DNA of 44,647 bases from an uncultured Collinsella sp. (GTDB lineage: Bacteria > Actinomycetota > Coriobacteriia > Coriobacteriales > Coriobacteriaceae). The notes under the pieces are model-generated. The model searched no databases and had not been told where the DNA came from. It saw only the letters and a program-made list of their open reading frames with translations. The stretch is taken from assembly GCA_902472315.1 (NCBI GenBank), contig CABRNM010000013.1, forward strand, positions 1-44,647, given 5' to 3'. The first letter of the stretch is position 1. Every line of letters begins with the position of its first letter. Below, piece by piece: positions 7,748-16,800 of the stretch. The position numbers and the translations under genes are program-made.

Positions 7748-9205
7748 ATGTCATTTGCAGTCAGTCTGTCCCTTCTCGGCTTGGTCGCTATCGCGGCCCC
7801 GATGGTGGCCTCGGTGCTCGTCGCCCTGTTCCCCCGTCCGTACGCCAAGTGGTTCAGCGTTTTGGGTGCCGCCGTCTCGACGGTCTGCACCATCGCCCTC
7901 GCCGCGAATTTCGCTGGCGCCGGCATGCCCGACACGCAGGTCCCCCTGATCTCGTTTGGGCAGACCCTCGTCATGGGATTCACCTTCGATCGCATGAGCA
8001 CGCTGCTCGCGCCCGCCTTTGTGGGTATCGGCCTGCTTGTCGTGATCTATTCGATTCCCTATATGAGCGAGAATAACCGTGAGCATCCCGACGCACCGCG
8101 TCGTCGCTTCTACGCGTACCTCGCGACCTTCATCGGCGCCATGGCCGGTCTCGTGTACAGCTCGACCCTTTTGGGCCAGCTCGTGTTCTTTGAGATCACG
8201 GGTGCGTGCTCTTGGGGCCTCATTAGCTACTACATGACGCCTACGGCCAAGAAGGCCGGCATGAAGGCTCTGATCATTACGCATATCGGTGCGCTCGGCC
8301 TGTATCTGGGCGCCGCCATCGTGTTTGCCCACACCGGCACCTTCGCCATTACCGCGATTGCCGGCCTCGACGCCAAGCTCAAGGCTATCGTCCTTTTGCT
8401 CGTGCTGTTTGCGGCCTGGGCCAAGTCCGCACAGGTTCCCATGTACATGTGGCTGCCTTCGGCCATGGAGGCGCCGACGCCTGTTTCGGCCTACCTGCAT
8501 GGCGCCTCGATGGTTAAGGTCGGCGTGTGCGTGTTCGCGCGTGCACTCGTCTCTGCCGGCGAGATCCCCGAGATCGTGGGTTGGGTCGCCATTATCGACG
8601 CCATGGTCACCATGCTCTTTGGCTTCCTTATGTACCTGCCGCAAAAGGACATGAAGCGTCTGCTGGCCTTCTCCACGATCGCCCAGCTCTCCTATGTGTT
8701 CTTTGGTCTGGGCCTTTCGGTCTTTGGCAGCCAGCTGGCCTTTGACGGTGCCGTGTGCCACATCTTTAACCACGCTTTCGCCAAGACGCTGTTCTTCCTG
8801 ATCGCCGGTTCGTTCTCCTTTACCCTCGGCACGCGTATGCTGCCCAAGCTTCGCGGCATCGTAAAGAAGTACCCGATCTCGGGCGTGGGCTTTGGTGTCG
8901 CGGCGCTCGCCATTGCCGGCGTGCCGCCCATGAACACGTTCTTCTCGAAGTTCCAGATCATCGCCGGCGGCTTCTCTGTGGGTGCCGGCAACGTCGCGAT
9001 CCTGGTGCTCGTGTGCATCATGGTTGCCGAGACCGTCGCCACCTTCGCCTGGTTCCTCAAGTGGATGGGCTATTGCCTGCCCGGCGAGCCGAGCGACGAG
9101 GTCGCTGCGGGAGCCCCGCTTCCCCGCGCGATGGCGTTCGTGTTCATCGTGCTCATCATCATGGTTATCGTCAGCGGCCCGCTTTCGGCCAGCTGGATCG
9201 GTTAG
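7748..9205 (+). CDS. hyfD: HyfD, antiporter-like membrane subunit, 485 aa
   Basis: Second antiporter-like subunit (NuoL/M/N family), specific to Hyf-type complexes and absent from E. coli FHL-1. The channel segment AAWAKSAQVPMYMWLPSAME (about residues 220-239) and the following APTPVSAYLHGASMVK carry the usual lysines and proline break; KDMKRLLAFSTIAQLSYV is the second conserved helix. Length agrees with E. coli HyfD (479 aa). AGGAGAAGGGAG precedes the ATG. Its presence supports a complex with extra ion-translocating capacity, which is inference from family rather than something measured. Confidence 0.9.
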   Translation: MSFAVSLSLLGLVAIAAPMVASVLVALFPRPYAKWFSVLGAAVSTVCTIALAANFAGAGMPDTQVPLISFGQTLVMGFTFDRMSTLLAPAFVGIGLLVVIYSIPYMSENNREHPDAPRRRFYAYLATFIGAMAGLVYSSTLLGQLVFFEITGACSWGLISYYMTPTAKKAGMKALIITHIGALGLYLGAAIVFAHTGTFAITAIAGLDAKLKAIVLLLVLFAAWAKSAQVPMYMWLPSAMEAPTPVSAYLHGASMVKVGVCVFARALVSAGEIPEIVGWVAIIDAMVTMLFGFLMYLPQKDMKRLLAFSTIAQLSYVFFGLGLSVFGSQLAFDGAVCHIFNHAFAKTLFFLIAGSFSFTLGTRMLPKLRGIVKKYPISGVGFGVAALAIAGVPPMNTFFSKFQIIAGGFSVGAGNVAILVLVCIMVAETVATFAWFLKWMGYCLPGEPSDEVAAGAPLPRAMAFVFIVLIIMVIVSGPLSASWIG

Positions 9206-9218
9206 GAGGTAGAACGAC

Positions 9219-9872
9219 ATGGGTTATTCGATCGTCAACATCCTTGGCGGCCTTCTGATCGTCACGTCCACCATGGTGGTCGTCTCAAAGAACATCAAGC
9301 ACGCCATCAGCTGGTATGCGGTGCAGTCGCTGGTGCTCGTAGGACTGCTCGCTACGCTCGGTGCCACTACCGGTGCGCAGGAGCTGCTTATGTGGGCCGG
9401 ATCCGCCTTTATCACCAAGGTCGTCCTGGTCCCTTATATCCTCAACCGCGCATACAAGAAGATGGGCGAACCGAGCGACGCATCGCTCAAGGCTGGCCTT
9501 AAGCCCGCGTGGGCCATCTGCATCATCGCCGTGGAGGTCGCGATCTGCTTTGCCGTCGTGACGCAGATCAGCCTGCCCACGGCCGAGGTCGCAACGCCTG
9601 CGCTCGCTATTAGCTTCGCTCACTTCTTTGTGGGCCTCACCTGCATCATCTCGCAGCGCAACATCATGAAGCAGATCTTTGGATACTGCCTTATGGAAAA
9701 CGGCAGCCACGTGACGCTCGCGCTTTTGGCCCCCACCGCTCCCGAGATCATCGAGATCGGTATCGCCACCGACGCCATCTTTGCCGTCATTATCATGTCC
9801 ATCGTCGTGCGTCGCATTTGGGACGACTCCCACTCGCTCGATGCGCGCGACCTGTCCGAGCTGAGGGGGTAG
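9219..9872 (+). CDS. hyfE: HyfE, membrane subunit, 217 aa
   Basis: Small polytopic subunit found only in Hyf-type and related group 4 hydrogenases. Its segments resemble NuoK-like helices: the N-terminus has hydrophobic helices with a SWYAVQSLVLVGLL helix, and a later helix contains YCLMENGSHVTLALLAPTAP with the conserved glutamate. Length matches E. coli HyfE (216 aa). A perfect AGGAGGT site precedes the ATG 8 bases upstream. The next gene starts three bases after the stop, so translation is tightly coupled to hyfF. Confidence 0.87.
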   Translation: MGYSIVNILGGLLIVTSTMVVVSKNIKHAISWYAVQSLVLVGLLATLGATTGAQELLMWAGSAFITKVVLVPYILNRAYKKMGEPSDASLKAGLKPAWAICIIAVEVAICFAVVTQISLPTAEVATPALAISFAHFFVGLTCIISQRNIMKQIFGYCLMENGSHVTLALLAPTAPEIIEIGIATDAIFAVIIMSIVVRRIWDDSHSLDARDLSELRG

Positions 9873-9875
9873 TCC

Positions 9876-11435
9876 ATGGAAACGTTGATTCTCGCCCTGC
9901 TCGCGACTCCTTTGGTGTTCTCGCTGGTCATGGCGTTTTTGCCCAAGAACACGTCCTATAACGTGTTTGCCGGTCTCAACCTGGTCTCCGTCGCAGCCGT
10001 CCTGGTGCTGTCGATTGTGACGGCCGGTGACGTCCTTATGAGCGGCGACACCGCGAGCGCTCTTGGCCTGTGGTTCCACCTCGATTCGCTGGGCGCCATC
10101 TTTGTGCTGCTCATCGGCTTTATCGGTTTTCTTACCGGGCTGTTCTCGCTGCCCTATGTGAAGGCCGATATCGAGGAGGGCTCCATGCCCGCCGAGCGCG
10201 CCAAGCAGTATTTTGCGCTGTTTAGCCTGTTTGTGTTCACCATGCTGCTCGCGTGCCTGTCCAACAACATGATCCTCACGTGGGCCGCCGTGGAGGCAAC
10301 CACGCTTTCCACCGTGTTCCTCGTGGGTATCTACAAGAACAAGACGGCCCTCGAGGCTTCTTGGAAGTATGCGATGGTCTGCACCGCCGGCGTGGCCTTT
10401 GGCCTGTTCGGTACGCTGCTGATCTACGCCAACGCCGCCGACGTGATTCCCAATGCCCACGAGGCCGCGTTCCTGTCGTGCGTGCTGCCGTACGCCGACC
10501 AGTTCGACCCGACGCTCATGCGCCTTGCCTTTGCGTTTATCGTGATCGGCTTTGGCACCAAGGCCGGCCTGTTCCCCATGCACACTTGGCTGCCCGATGC
10601 CCACTCCCAGGCTCCGAGCCCTGTCTCGGCCCTGCTCTCGGGCGTGCTGCTTAAGTGCGCCATGCTCGTGATCATGCGCTTCTACGGCTTTACTATCCAG
10701 GCTGTGGGCGCCGAGTATCCGCAACTTTTGCTGTTGATCGTCGGCACGCTGTCCATTTTGGTGGCGGCACTTTCGATGTTTCGACAGGACGACCTCAAGC
10801 GCCGCTTTGCGTACTCGTCTGTGGAGAACGTGGGCGTTATCGCCCTGTGCCTGGGTATCGGTGGCCCGCTGGGTATCGCCGCGGCCCTGCTGCACTGCGT
10901 GTTCCACGGCTTTACCAAGACGCTCGCCTTCTGCGTGTCCGGCAACATCCAGCACGCTTTTGGCACGCGTAGCCTGGCCAAGATCCAGGGCGTCGTCGAG
11001 GTTGCCCCCGCAACCGCCGCGCTCGCCGTCCTGGCGCTGCTCGGTCTTGGTGCCTTCCCGCCCTTCGGCATGTTTATCTCCGAGTTCCTGACTTTTGTCG
11101 CCGGTGTTACCGCCGGTCCCATGTGGCTGGTCGTCGTGGTCGCCCTCGGTCTTACCGTGGCCATCTCCGCGCTCACCCGCATCGCACTCAAGTCGGTATT
11201 CGGCCATGCGCCCCAGGGCATGGGCAAGCATGAGGCCCCGGCGCTCATGCTTATCCCCGAAATCATCCTGGCTGTCATGATCTTGTGGTTTGGCATCGCC
11301 ACCCCGCTGCCTCTCGTGCACGGTGTGGAGACCGCGACCGGCATCGTGCTCGAGCAGAGCACCGAGGAACTTCACGCGACGCCGATGTACCGCGCTGTGT
11401 TCGGTACCGAGACCGCTCAGAGCGAGGTGGAGTAA
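9876..11435 (+). CDS. hyfF: HyfF, antiporter-like membrane subunit, 519 aa
   Basis: Third NuoL/M/N-like subunit. Recognisable helices are GFGTKAGLFPMHTWLPDAH (about residues 227-245), followed by SQAPSPVSALLSGVLLKCA, and DDLKRRFAYSSVENVGVI. Length agrees with E. coli HyfF (526 aa). GAGGGGG sits at the end of hyfE and serves as ribosome site. Together with HyfB and HyfD it makes a membrane arm comparable to that of complex I, with potential to conserve energy from formate-driven H2 evolution. The C-terminal 40 residues are soluble and poorly conserved. Confidence 0.9.
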   Translation: METLILALLATPLVFSLVMAFLPKNTSYNVFAGLNLVSVAAVLVLSIVTAGDVLMSGDTASALGLWFHLDSLGAIFVLLIGFIGFLTGLFSLPYVKADIEEGSMPAERAKQYFALFSLFVFTMLLACLSNNMILTWAAVEATTLSTVFLVGIYKNKTALEASWKYAMVCTAGVAFGLFGTLLIYANAADVIPNAHEAAFLSCVLPYADQFDPTLMRLAFAFIVIGFGTKAGLFPMHTWLPDAHSQAPSPVSALLSGVLLKCAMLVIMRFYGFTIQAVGAEYPQLLLLIVGTLSILVAALSMFRQDDLKRRFAYSSVENVGVIALCLGIGGPLGIAAALLHCVFHGFTKTLAFCVSGNIQHAFGTRSLAKIQGVVEVAPATAALAVLALLGLGAFPPFGMFISEFLTFVAGVTAGPMWLVVVVALGLTVAISALTRIALKSVFGHAPQGMGKHEAPALMLIPEIILAVMILWFGIATPLPLVHGVETATGIVLEQSTEELHATPMYRAVFGTETAQSEVE

Positions 11436-11438
11436 CGA

Positions 11439-13211
11439 ATGATTGAAACTGAGAACAAGGTGTATGCCCGTCGCTGCGAGAGCCATGTCGAGGCCCTGCG
11501 CCGCGCCGTTCCGGGCTGCATCGAGAAGGTCGAGTGGCAGTGCGAGGACCAGCTGACGATTACCGTCAAGCAGGACAAGCTGCCCGAGGCCGTCCACTAC
11601 CTGTATTACGAGCGCTACGGCTGGATTCCCGTGATCATCGGCAACGATGAGCGCAGTCTGTGCGGCCGTTACGCTGTGTACTACGTCATCTCCATGGAGG
11701 GGGAGGATCCCGGCTGGGTGACCGTGCGCACCGAGGTCGATCCCGCCAAGATGACGTTCCCGTCCGTGACGCCGTTCGTTCCCGCCTGCGTGTGGGGCGA
11801 GCGCGAGCTTCGCGACATGTTCGGCCTGATCCCTGAAGGTCTGCCCGACCGTCGCCGCCTGGTGCTTCCCGACGATTGGCCCAGCGGCCTGTACCCGCTG
11901 CGCAAGGACTCCATGGACTACCGCTTCCGTCCCGCTCCCGCGAGCGACATGGAAAACTACGAGTTTTTGGCCGACACCAAGGGCAAGGAGACCACGCTCG
12001 TTCCCATGGGCCCGTTGCACATTACCTCCGACGAGCCCGGCCACTTCCGCCTGTTCGTTGAGGGCGAGACGATCGTCGACGCCGACTACCGTCTGTTTTA
12101 CGTGCACCGCGGCATGGAGAAGGTCGCCGAGACGCGCCTGAACTATGACGCCGTGACGTTCCTCGCCGACCGCATCTGCGGCATCTGCGGCTGCGCCCAC
12201 TCGGTGGCCTATGCCGAGGCCGTCGAGCGCGCCCAGGGCATTCATGTCCCGCCGCGCGCCCAGTACATCCGCGCTATCATGCTCGAGGTCGAGCGCCTGC
12301 ACTCGCATCTGCTCAACATCGGCCTGGCGTCGCACTACACGGGCTTCGACTCCGGCTTCCAGCAGTTCTTCCGCGTCCGCGAGAAGTCCATGGACCTGGC
12401 CGAGAAGCTCTCCGGTCACCGCAAGACCTACGGCCTCAACGTGATCGGCGGCGTGCGTCGCGACATTTTGGCCGAGCAGAAGCTCTCCACGCTCACGACC
12501 ATCCACCAGCTGCGCTCCGAGGTTCAGGAGCTCGTCGACGTCTTGCTCTCCACGCCCAACTTTATTGAGCGTACGAGTGGCATCGGCATCTTGGACCGCA
12601 AGATCGCACGCGACTTCTCGCCGGTCGGCCCGCTCATGCGTGGCTCGGGCTATGCCCGCGACGTGCGTTTTGACCATCCCTTCGACGGCTACGCCGATCC
12701 GGACGTTCAAAAGATGCACGCCGCCACGGCCGACACCTGCGATGCCTTCGGCCGTACCGCCGTTCGCATCCAGGAGGTCTACGATTCGATCGACATGATC
12801 GAGACCATGCTCGAGAACTGCCCGTCGGGCCCCATCCTCACCACGGATTGGGAGTACACCCCGCACAAGTACGCCATCGGCGCCACCGAGGCGCCGCGCG
12901 GCGAGGACGTGCACTGGGCCATGCTCGGCAACAACCAGAAGTGCTACCGCTGGCGCGCCAAGGCCGCCACGTACAGCAACTGGCCGGTCCTGCGCTACAT
13001 GTTCCGCGGCAACACCGTGGGCGACGCGGCGCTGATCGTCGGCTCGCTCGACCCGTGCTACTCCTGCACCGACCGCGTGACGGTGACCGATGTCGCCGCC
13101 AAGCGCGACCACGTGCTCGACAAGGAGCAGTTCGAGAACGTCTGGCGCGACAAGTCGCCGCTTGCGGGCGAGGGCACCATGGCCGCTCCGCTCGATGAGG
13201 AGGCGCTCTAA
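11439..13211 (+). CDS. hyfG: HyfG/HycE, NiFe hydrogenase large subunit fused to NuoC-like domain, 590 aa
   Basis: Catalytic subunit of the group 4a [NiFe] hydrogenase, reducing protons to H2. The N-terminal ~180 residues are the NuoC-like 30-kDa domain (ERELRDMFGLIPEG region); the rest is NuoD-like. The four nickel ligands are present: C247 and C250 in RICGICGCAH and C540 and C543 in DPCYSC. A tail of 47 residues follows the last ligand and is expected to be cleaved by the HycI-type protease encoded four genes downstream, as in E. coli HycE. It starts four bases after hyfF and ends one base before hyfH. Accessory genes hypA-F for making the Fe(CN)2CO centre are not in the window. Confidence 0.95.
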   Translation: MIETENKVYARRCESHVEALRRAVPGCIEKVEWQCEDQLTITVKQDKLPEAVHYLYYERYGWIPVIIGNDERSLCGRYAVYYVISMEGEDPGWVTVRTEVDPAKMTFPSVTPFVPACVWGERELRDMFGLIPEGLPDRRRLVLPDDWPSGLYPLRKDSMDYRFRPAPASDMENYEFLADTKGKETTLVPMGPLHITSDEPGHFRLFVEGETIVDADYRLFYVHRGMEKVAETRLNYDAVTFLADRICGICGCAHSVAYAEAVERAQGIHVPPRAQYIRAIMLEVERLHSHLLNIGLASHYTGFDSGFQQFFRVREKSMDLAEKLSGHRKTYGLNVIGGVRRDILAEQKLSTLTTIHQLRSEVQELVDVLLSTPNFIERTSGIGILDRKIARDFSPVGPLMRGSGYARDVRFDHPFDGYADPDVQKMHAATADTCDAFGRTAVRIQEVYDSIDMIETMLENCPSGPILTTDWEYTPHKYAIGATEAPRGEDVHWAMLGNNQKCYRWRAKAATYSNWPVLRYMFRGNTVGDAALIVGSLDPCYSCTDRVTVTDVAAKRDHVLDKEQFENVWRDKSPLAGEGTMAAPLDEEAL

Positions 13212-13212
13212 T

Positions 13213-13929
13213 ATGCTGAAGCTTTGGAAGGTTAACGCCAAGGCCGGCGACGCGACGGTCAAGTACCCGTTTGCGCCGTTCCCCACCAACAAGGACATGC
13301 GCGGCAAGCCCGAGCACAATGCCGAGCTCTGCATCGCCTGCGGTGCCTGCGGCGTGGCGTGCCCGGCCGATGCCATTCGCATGGACACCGACCTTGCGGC
13401 CGATACCATCACCTGGTCGATCGACTACGGCCGCTGCATCTTTTGCGGCCGCTGTGAGGAGGCCTGCCCCATGGAGGCCATCAAGCTCACCGAGGAGTTT
13501 GAGCTGGCCGTCATGAGCAAGGACGACCTCACCAGCAAGAGCGTCTACACGCTCGAGCACTGCTCGCGTTGCGGCAAGCCGTTCGCCCCGCACAAGGAGA
13601 TCGACTACGCCAAGCGCCTGCTGCAAAAGGCCGGCGGCATGGAGGCCGAGCAGGCCGCCCGTACCGTCGGTATGTGCCAGGAGTGCAAGCGCGAGCTCGA
13701 CGCCCTGCGCGCCGCTTCGGCCGTAAAGACCGGCAACGCGCGCGGAATGGCTGCCAACGAGACGCTTGCGTCCGGTGAGCCCCAGGGCCCCGGCATGGAG
13801 TATCTGGGCGGCCACGGCGTGAACCCGGAGTATGTCGACCGCGAGCTTAACCCCGATGCGCCCGAGATTCCCGCCGGTCCTGCGCCGGTCGAGGGCATCA
13901 TCATGGATTTTGATACGAAGGAGGAGTAA
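13213..13929 (+). CDS. hyfH: HyfH/HycF, NuoI-like 2x[4Fe-4S] subunit, 238 aa
   Basis: Connects the ferredoxins to the hydrogenase. Two ferredoxin motifs are seen: C40, C43, C46, C50 and C75, C78, C81, C85. They are followed by a zinc-ribbon-like segment with C117/C120 (CSRCGKPFAPHKEIDYAK) and C155/C158 (CQECK), which E. coli HycF also has. The C-terminus runs about 60-80 residues beyond the E. coli proteins as a low-complexity, acidic tail. ATG 13213 sits one base after the hyfG stop; longer frames upstream lie inside hyfG. hyfI follows after two bases. Confidence 0.9.
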   Translation: MLKLWKVNAKAGDATVKYPFAPFPTNKDMRGKPEHNAELCIACGACGVACPADAIRMDTDLAADTITWSIDYGRCIFCGRCEEACPMEAIKLTEEFELAVMSKDDLTSKSVYTLEHCSRCGKPFAPHKEIDYAKRLLQKAGGMEAEQAARTVGMCQECKRELDALRAASAVKTGNARGMAANETLASGEPQGPGMEYLGGHGVNPEYVDRELNPDAPEIPAGPAPVEGIIMDFDTKEE

Positions 13930-13931
13930 CC

Positions 13932-14714
13932 ATGGCCGAACCCACGCTTTTGCCCGAGCGGCTTCAGTACCGCCCGACCAAGATCGAGCTCGACGAGAGC
14001 ATCGAGAAGGCCAAGGCGACCCTTCTTAAGAAGATCAAGCGCTCGGTGTACGTCTACCGTGTTGACTGCGGCGGCTGCAACGGCTGCGAGATCGAAATCT
14101 TCGGTTCCATCACGCCCGTCTTCGACGTCGAGCGCTTTGGCATCAAGGTCGTGCCCTCGCCCCGTCACGCCGACGTGCTGCTGTACACCGGTGCCGTGAC
14201 GCGTGCCATGCGCATGCCGGCCCTGCGCGCCTTTGAGGCCGCACCCGATCCCAAGATCGTGGTGTCCTATGGCGCGTGCGGCTGCACCGGTGGCATCTTC
14301 TACGACAACTACTGCGTCTGGGGCGGCACGGACAAAATCCTGCCGGTCGATGTCTACATCCCCGGCTGCCCGCCCAGCCCCGCGCAGACCGTCTACGGCT
14401 TTGCCATGGCACTCGGTCTGCTGGACCAAAAGCTCCATGCCGAGACCACGGTGGAGGCCGCCGGCGAGCAGGCCGATATCCTGCACCCCGGCGTGCCGTA
14501 CAAGCTGCGCGTTGCCATCGAGCGCGAGGCTCGCGCCATGAGCGGCTATCGTTACGGCCGCGACCTGGCCAATGAGTTTATGGATACGCTCGAGGGCGCG
14601 CCCAAGGGCGATATCCGCGGTGCCATGGCGCTGCTCATCGACAAGCAGGACGATCCGCGCCGCGTCGAGGTGTACTCGGCGCTGCAGGATCTGGTGCTGG
14701 CCGGAGGTCGCTAG
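13932..14714 (+). CDS. hyfI: HyfI/HycG, NiFe hydrogenase small subunit, 260 aa
   Basis: NuoB-like small subunit carrying the proximal [4Fe-4S] cluster next to the NiFe site. Candidate ligands are in CGGCNGCE (C46, C49, C52), YGACGC (C116, C118) and PGCPPSP (C146). The first segment reads DCGGCNGCEIE as in HycG. No Tat signal is present, which is normal for group 4 enzymes facing the cytoplasm. Length is near that of E. coli HyfI (252 aa). The stop is directly followed by the ATG of the next gene with no spacer. Confidence 0.92.
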   Translation: MAEPTLLPERLQYRPTKIELDESIEKAKATLLKKIKRSVYVYRVDCGGCNGCEIEIFGSITPVFDVERFGIKVVPSPRHADVLLYTGAVTRAMRMPALRAFEAAPDPKIVVSYGACGCTGGIFYDNYCVWGGTDKILPVDVYIPGCPPSPAQTVYGFAMALGLLDQKLHAETTVEAAGEQADILHPGVPYKLRVAIEREARAMSGYRYGRDLANEFMDTLEGAPKGDIRGAMALLIDKQDDPRRVEVYSALQDLVLAGGR

Positions 14715-15296
14715 ATGGAGCTCACGGACCGCTCTGGTTACTTTGCGGGTCCCGGTATGCTCGGCGGCTCCTTTGGCGATGCCTCGCGCGCAAGCGACGA
14801 GGCCGCCGAGGGCGTCGCCGACCCCTGCCTGGGCCACGCGCCCGACCAGGTGGTCTTCTATGAGCTCACGCGTAAGTTTGTGGAGACCGAGGAAGACGTT
14901 CCCCAGGAGGCCTGCGACGTGCTGTACTACACGCTCGCCGTGGGCCACCACACCGGCGTGCTCGATTGCTTTGAGCCGCGCCTGTCGGTGCCGGTGGATG
15001 TCTTCTATTCGCTCGTCGATGCGCTGCCGGAGGGGGAGGCCAAGACCAAGTTCGAGGCCATCCGCTCCTTTGGCGAGTGCCAGCTTGACAAGGCGGCGGT
15101 GCCGTCGCTGCTCGAGGCCTGCGACACGCTGCTCGACGAGCGCGGTTTTCGCGGCTCGGCCAAGGCCGGCATCTCGGTGTTCGACGACGACTTTGGCCTG
15201 CATGCCCAGCAGGTCGCGTTTCTGATGAAGTTCCGCGATCTGGTTGAGCGCGTGCGCGATGTGTCGGGCGTGTACCTGACGGGAAGGTTGCAGTAA
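14715..15296 (+). CDS. HycH/HyfJ-family hydrogenase maturation protein, 193 aa
   Basis: Formate hydrogenlyase maturation factor; in E. coli HycH is needed for the large subunit to mature, though its chemistry is uncertain. The core matches the family: VVFYELTRKFV, then YYTLAVGHHTGVLDCFEP and a later EAIRSFGECQLD segment. About 45 extra residues at the N-terminus (Gly/Ala/Asp-rich) lie ahead of the core, making it longer than E. coli HycH (136 aa). The start abuts the hyfI stop and the end overlaps the next ATG by one base (TAATG). Family assignment is from remembered similarity. Confidence 0.78.
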   Translation: MELTDRSGYFAGPGMLGGSFGDASRASDEAAEGVADPCLGHAPDQVVFYELTRKFVETEEDVPQEACDVLYYTLAVGHHTGVLDCFEPRLSVPVDVFYSLVDALPEGEAKTKFEAIRSFGECQLDKAAVPSLLEACDTLLDERGFRGSAKAGISVFDDDFGLHAQQVAFLMKFRDLVERVRDVSGVYLTGRLQ

Positions 15297-15799
15297 TGGG
15301 TCGCGTTGTGGATGGACGTGTGAACGGTGCCCCGTTTGCAGGTATCGTGCTCACGGCGGGAAGCGTGCTGCGTGCCGACGATGCAGCCGGCCCCGTGCTC
15401 TCCAAAAAGATGGAGGACGCGCCCATTGCCGGTTGGTACACCATCGACGGTGGCCAAACGCCCGAGGACGACATCATCGAGGTCAAGCGCGAGCGTCCGC
15501 CTCGCCTTGTCTTGGTCGATGCCGCCGACATGGCGCTGCCCGTCGGGTCTATCCGCCTGCTCGATAAGCGCGATGTGGCCCGCAAGTCGATGTTCACCAC
15601 GCATTCGCTCCCTTTGTCGATTCTGATCGAGGAAATCGAGCAATCGTGCGAAGATATCGTATTCATAGGGATTCAGCCGGGCGATACGGAGTTTTACAAC
15701 CCCATGTCCCCGGAGGTCTTTGAGGCTGTCGACGCCGTGTACGACGCCGTGGCCGCCAACGACTTTTCCCACTTTGTCCGCTTGGGGCAAGAGCAATAG
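15296..15799 (+). CDS. hycI: HycI-type hydrogenase maturation endopeptidase, 167 aa
   Basis: Nickel-sensing aspartyl-type protease that removes the C-terminal tail of the large subunit after nickel insertion. The protein aligns by eye with E. coli HycI: AGSVLRADDAAGP (about 21-33) takes the place of GNSMMGDDGAGP, then IDGGQTPEDDI, VDAADMALP and TTHSLPLSIL with the conserved His near 103. The usual Asn of the first motif is Ser here. It has about a dozen extra residues before the first strand. Its target is presumably HyfG, which has the matching tail. Start overlaps the previous stop (TAATG). Confidence 0.88.
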   Translation: MGRVVDGRVNGAPFAGIVLTAGSVLRADDAAGPVLSKKMEDAPIAGWYTIDGGQTPEDDIIEVKRERPPRLVLVDAADMALPVGSIRLLDKRDVARKSMFTTHSLPLSILIEEIEQSCEDIVFIGIQPGDTEFYNPMSPEVFEAVDAVYDAVAANDFSHFVRLGQEQ

Positions 15800-15838
15800 G
15801 AGCTCTTGTCCCTGCTGATTAGGAAAGAAGTGATTGAC

Positions 15839-16678
15839 ATGGCAGATTCCAAGGTGGAGTATCCCGCTCCCGATTGCCTGGCGCCCGCCGCGATCGAGGC
15901 CAAGACCGAGGCCGCCGGCGTGACCAAGGCTAACCTGCCGGTCGCTAAGGCCTTTCTGTTGGCAATGTTCGCCGGCGCGTTCATTGCCTTCGGTGGCCTG
16001 TTCTTTACCGTATTCTTGAGCGATAGCACACTCGGCTGGGGCGCCCAGCGCGTCGTGGGCGGTCTGTGCTTTTGCCTGGGCCTGGTGCTGGTGCTGGTGT
16101 GCGGCGCCGAGCTGTTCACCGGCAACTCGCTTATGGTCTGCGCGCTCAAGAGCAAAAAGATCACCCTGGCTCAGATGCTCAAGGCATGGCTCGTCGTGTG
16201 GCTTGGTAACTTTGCCGGTGCCCTGTTCATCGTCTTTTTGGTGTACATGGCCGGCATTTACAAGCTCAACGGCGAGGCGGTTGCCAATTCCATGGTGAGC
16301 GTCGCCGCCGGCAAGGTGACGGTCGACTGGGTGACGATCTTCTTCCGTGGCATCCTGTGCAACATCTTTGTGTGCCTGGCCGTGTGGATCGGTACCGCCG
16401 GCAAGACCGTGGTCGATAAGGTTGTGGGCATTCTGCTGCCCATCGCCGCCTTTGTGGCCTGCGGTTTTGAGCACTGCGTCGCCAACATGTACTTTTTGCC
16501 AATGGGCGCTGTGATGCACGCGTGCGGCTATGGTGCCGACGTCGCCGGCGCCGATGCGCTCAACGCCGCGGGCATTTCGTTTAACCTGTCCGCCGCCACG
16601 CTGGGCAACATCGTGGGCGGCGCGGTTCTGGTCGCGCTCGGCTACTGGTTTATCTACGCCAAGAAGTCCGAGGCGTAA
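15839..16678 (+). CDS. focA: Formate channel FocA (FNT family), 279 aa
   Basis: Pentameric formate/nitrite-type channel that moves formate across the membrane and so controls substrate supply to FdhF. Six hydrophobic helices are visible. Family motifs are LVLVCGAELFTGNSLM (about 80-95), WLGNFAGA, the Asn/Gly-rich loops and FEHCVANMYFLPMG near residue 210, containing the conserved pore histidine. The start was placed at ATG 15839 behind AGGAAAG; in-frame TTG (15806) and GTG (15830) starts are possible but less likely. It ends the FHL operon and is followed by a strong terminator. Confidence 0.9.
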   Translation: MADSKVEYPAPDCLAPAAIEAKTEAAGVTKANLPVAKAFLLAMFAGAFIAFGGLFFTVFLSDSTLGWGAQRVVGGLCFCLGLVLVLVCGAELFTGNSLMVCALKSKKITLAQMLKAWLVVWLGNFAGALFIVFLVYMAGIYKLNGEAVANSMVSVAAGKVTVDWVTIFFRGILCNIFVCLAVWIGTAGKTVVDKVVGILLPIAAFVACGFEHCVANMYFLPMGAVMHACGYGADVAGADALNAAGISFNLSAATLGNIVGGAVLVALGYWFIYAKKSEA

Positions 16679-16700
16679 GGTATCGTCTGTTTGACGTTGG

Positions 16701-16736
16701 GCCTCCCGCGGGGCGTTGCCGTGCGGGAGGCTTTTT
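16701..16736 (+). terminator. Rho-independent terminator of the hyf-focA operon
   Basis: GCCTCCCGC (16701-16709) pairs perfectly with GCGGGAGGC (16723-16731), followed by TTTTT. It lies 23 bases after the focA stop. Confidence 0.9.
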
Positions 16737-16800
16737 GGGTCTGGGGCTCGTTGCCGGGCTGTTGGCCTGTTGTGTTTGGCTGGTGAAAGGGGTAATCGAG

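Noticed and set aside
9285..13412. Very long open frame (1375 codons) on the minus strand opposite hyfE-hyfH, and similar ones at 4835-7297, 26986-29472 and 33445-35898
   Set aside because: They mirror real genes with strong motifs. Such antisense frames are expected from high-GC third-position bias and encode His/Gly/Arg-rich sequence without domains.
16735..16800. N-terminal hydrophobic extension (signal-like) of the orphan oxidoreductase
   Set aside because: The extension starts inside the focA terminator and lacks a ribosome site; ATG 16801 behind AAAGGGG is the better start.
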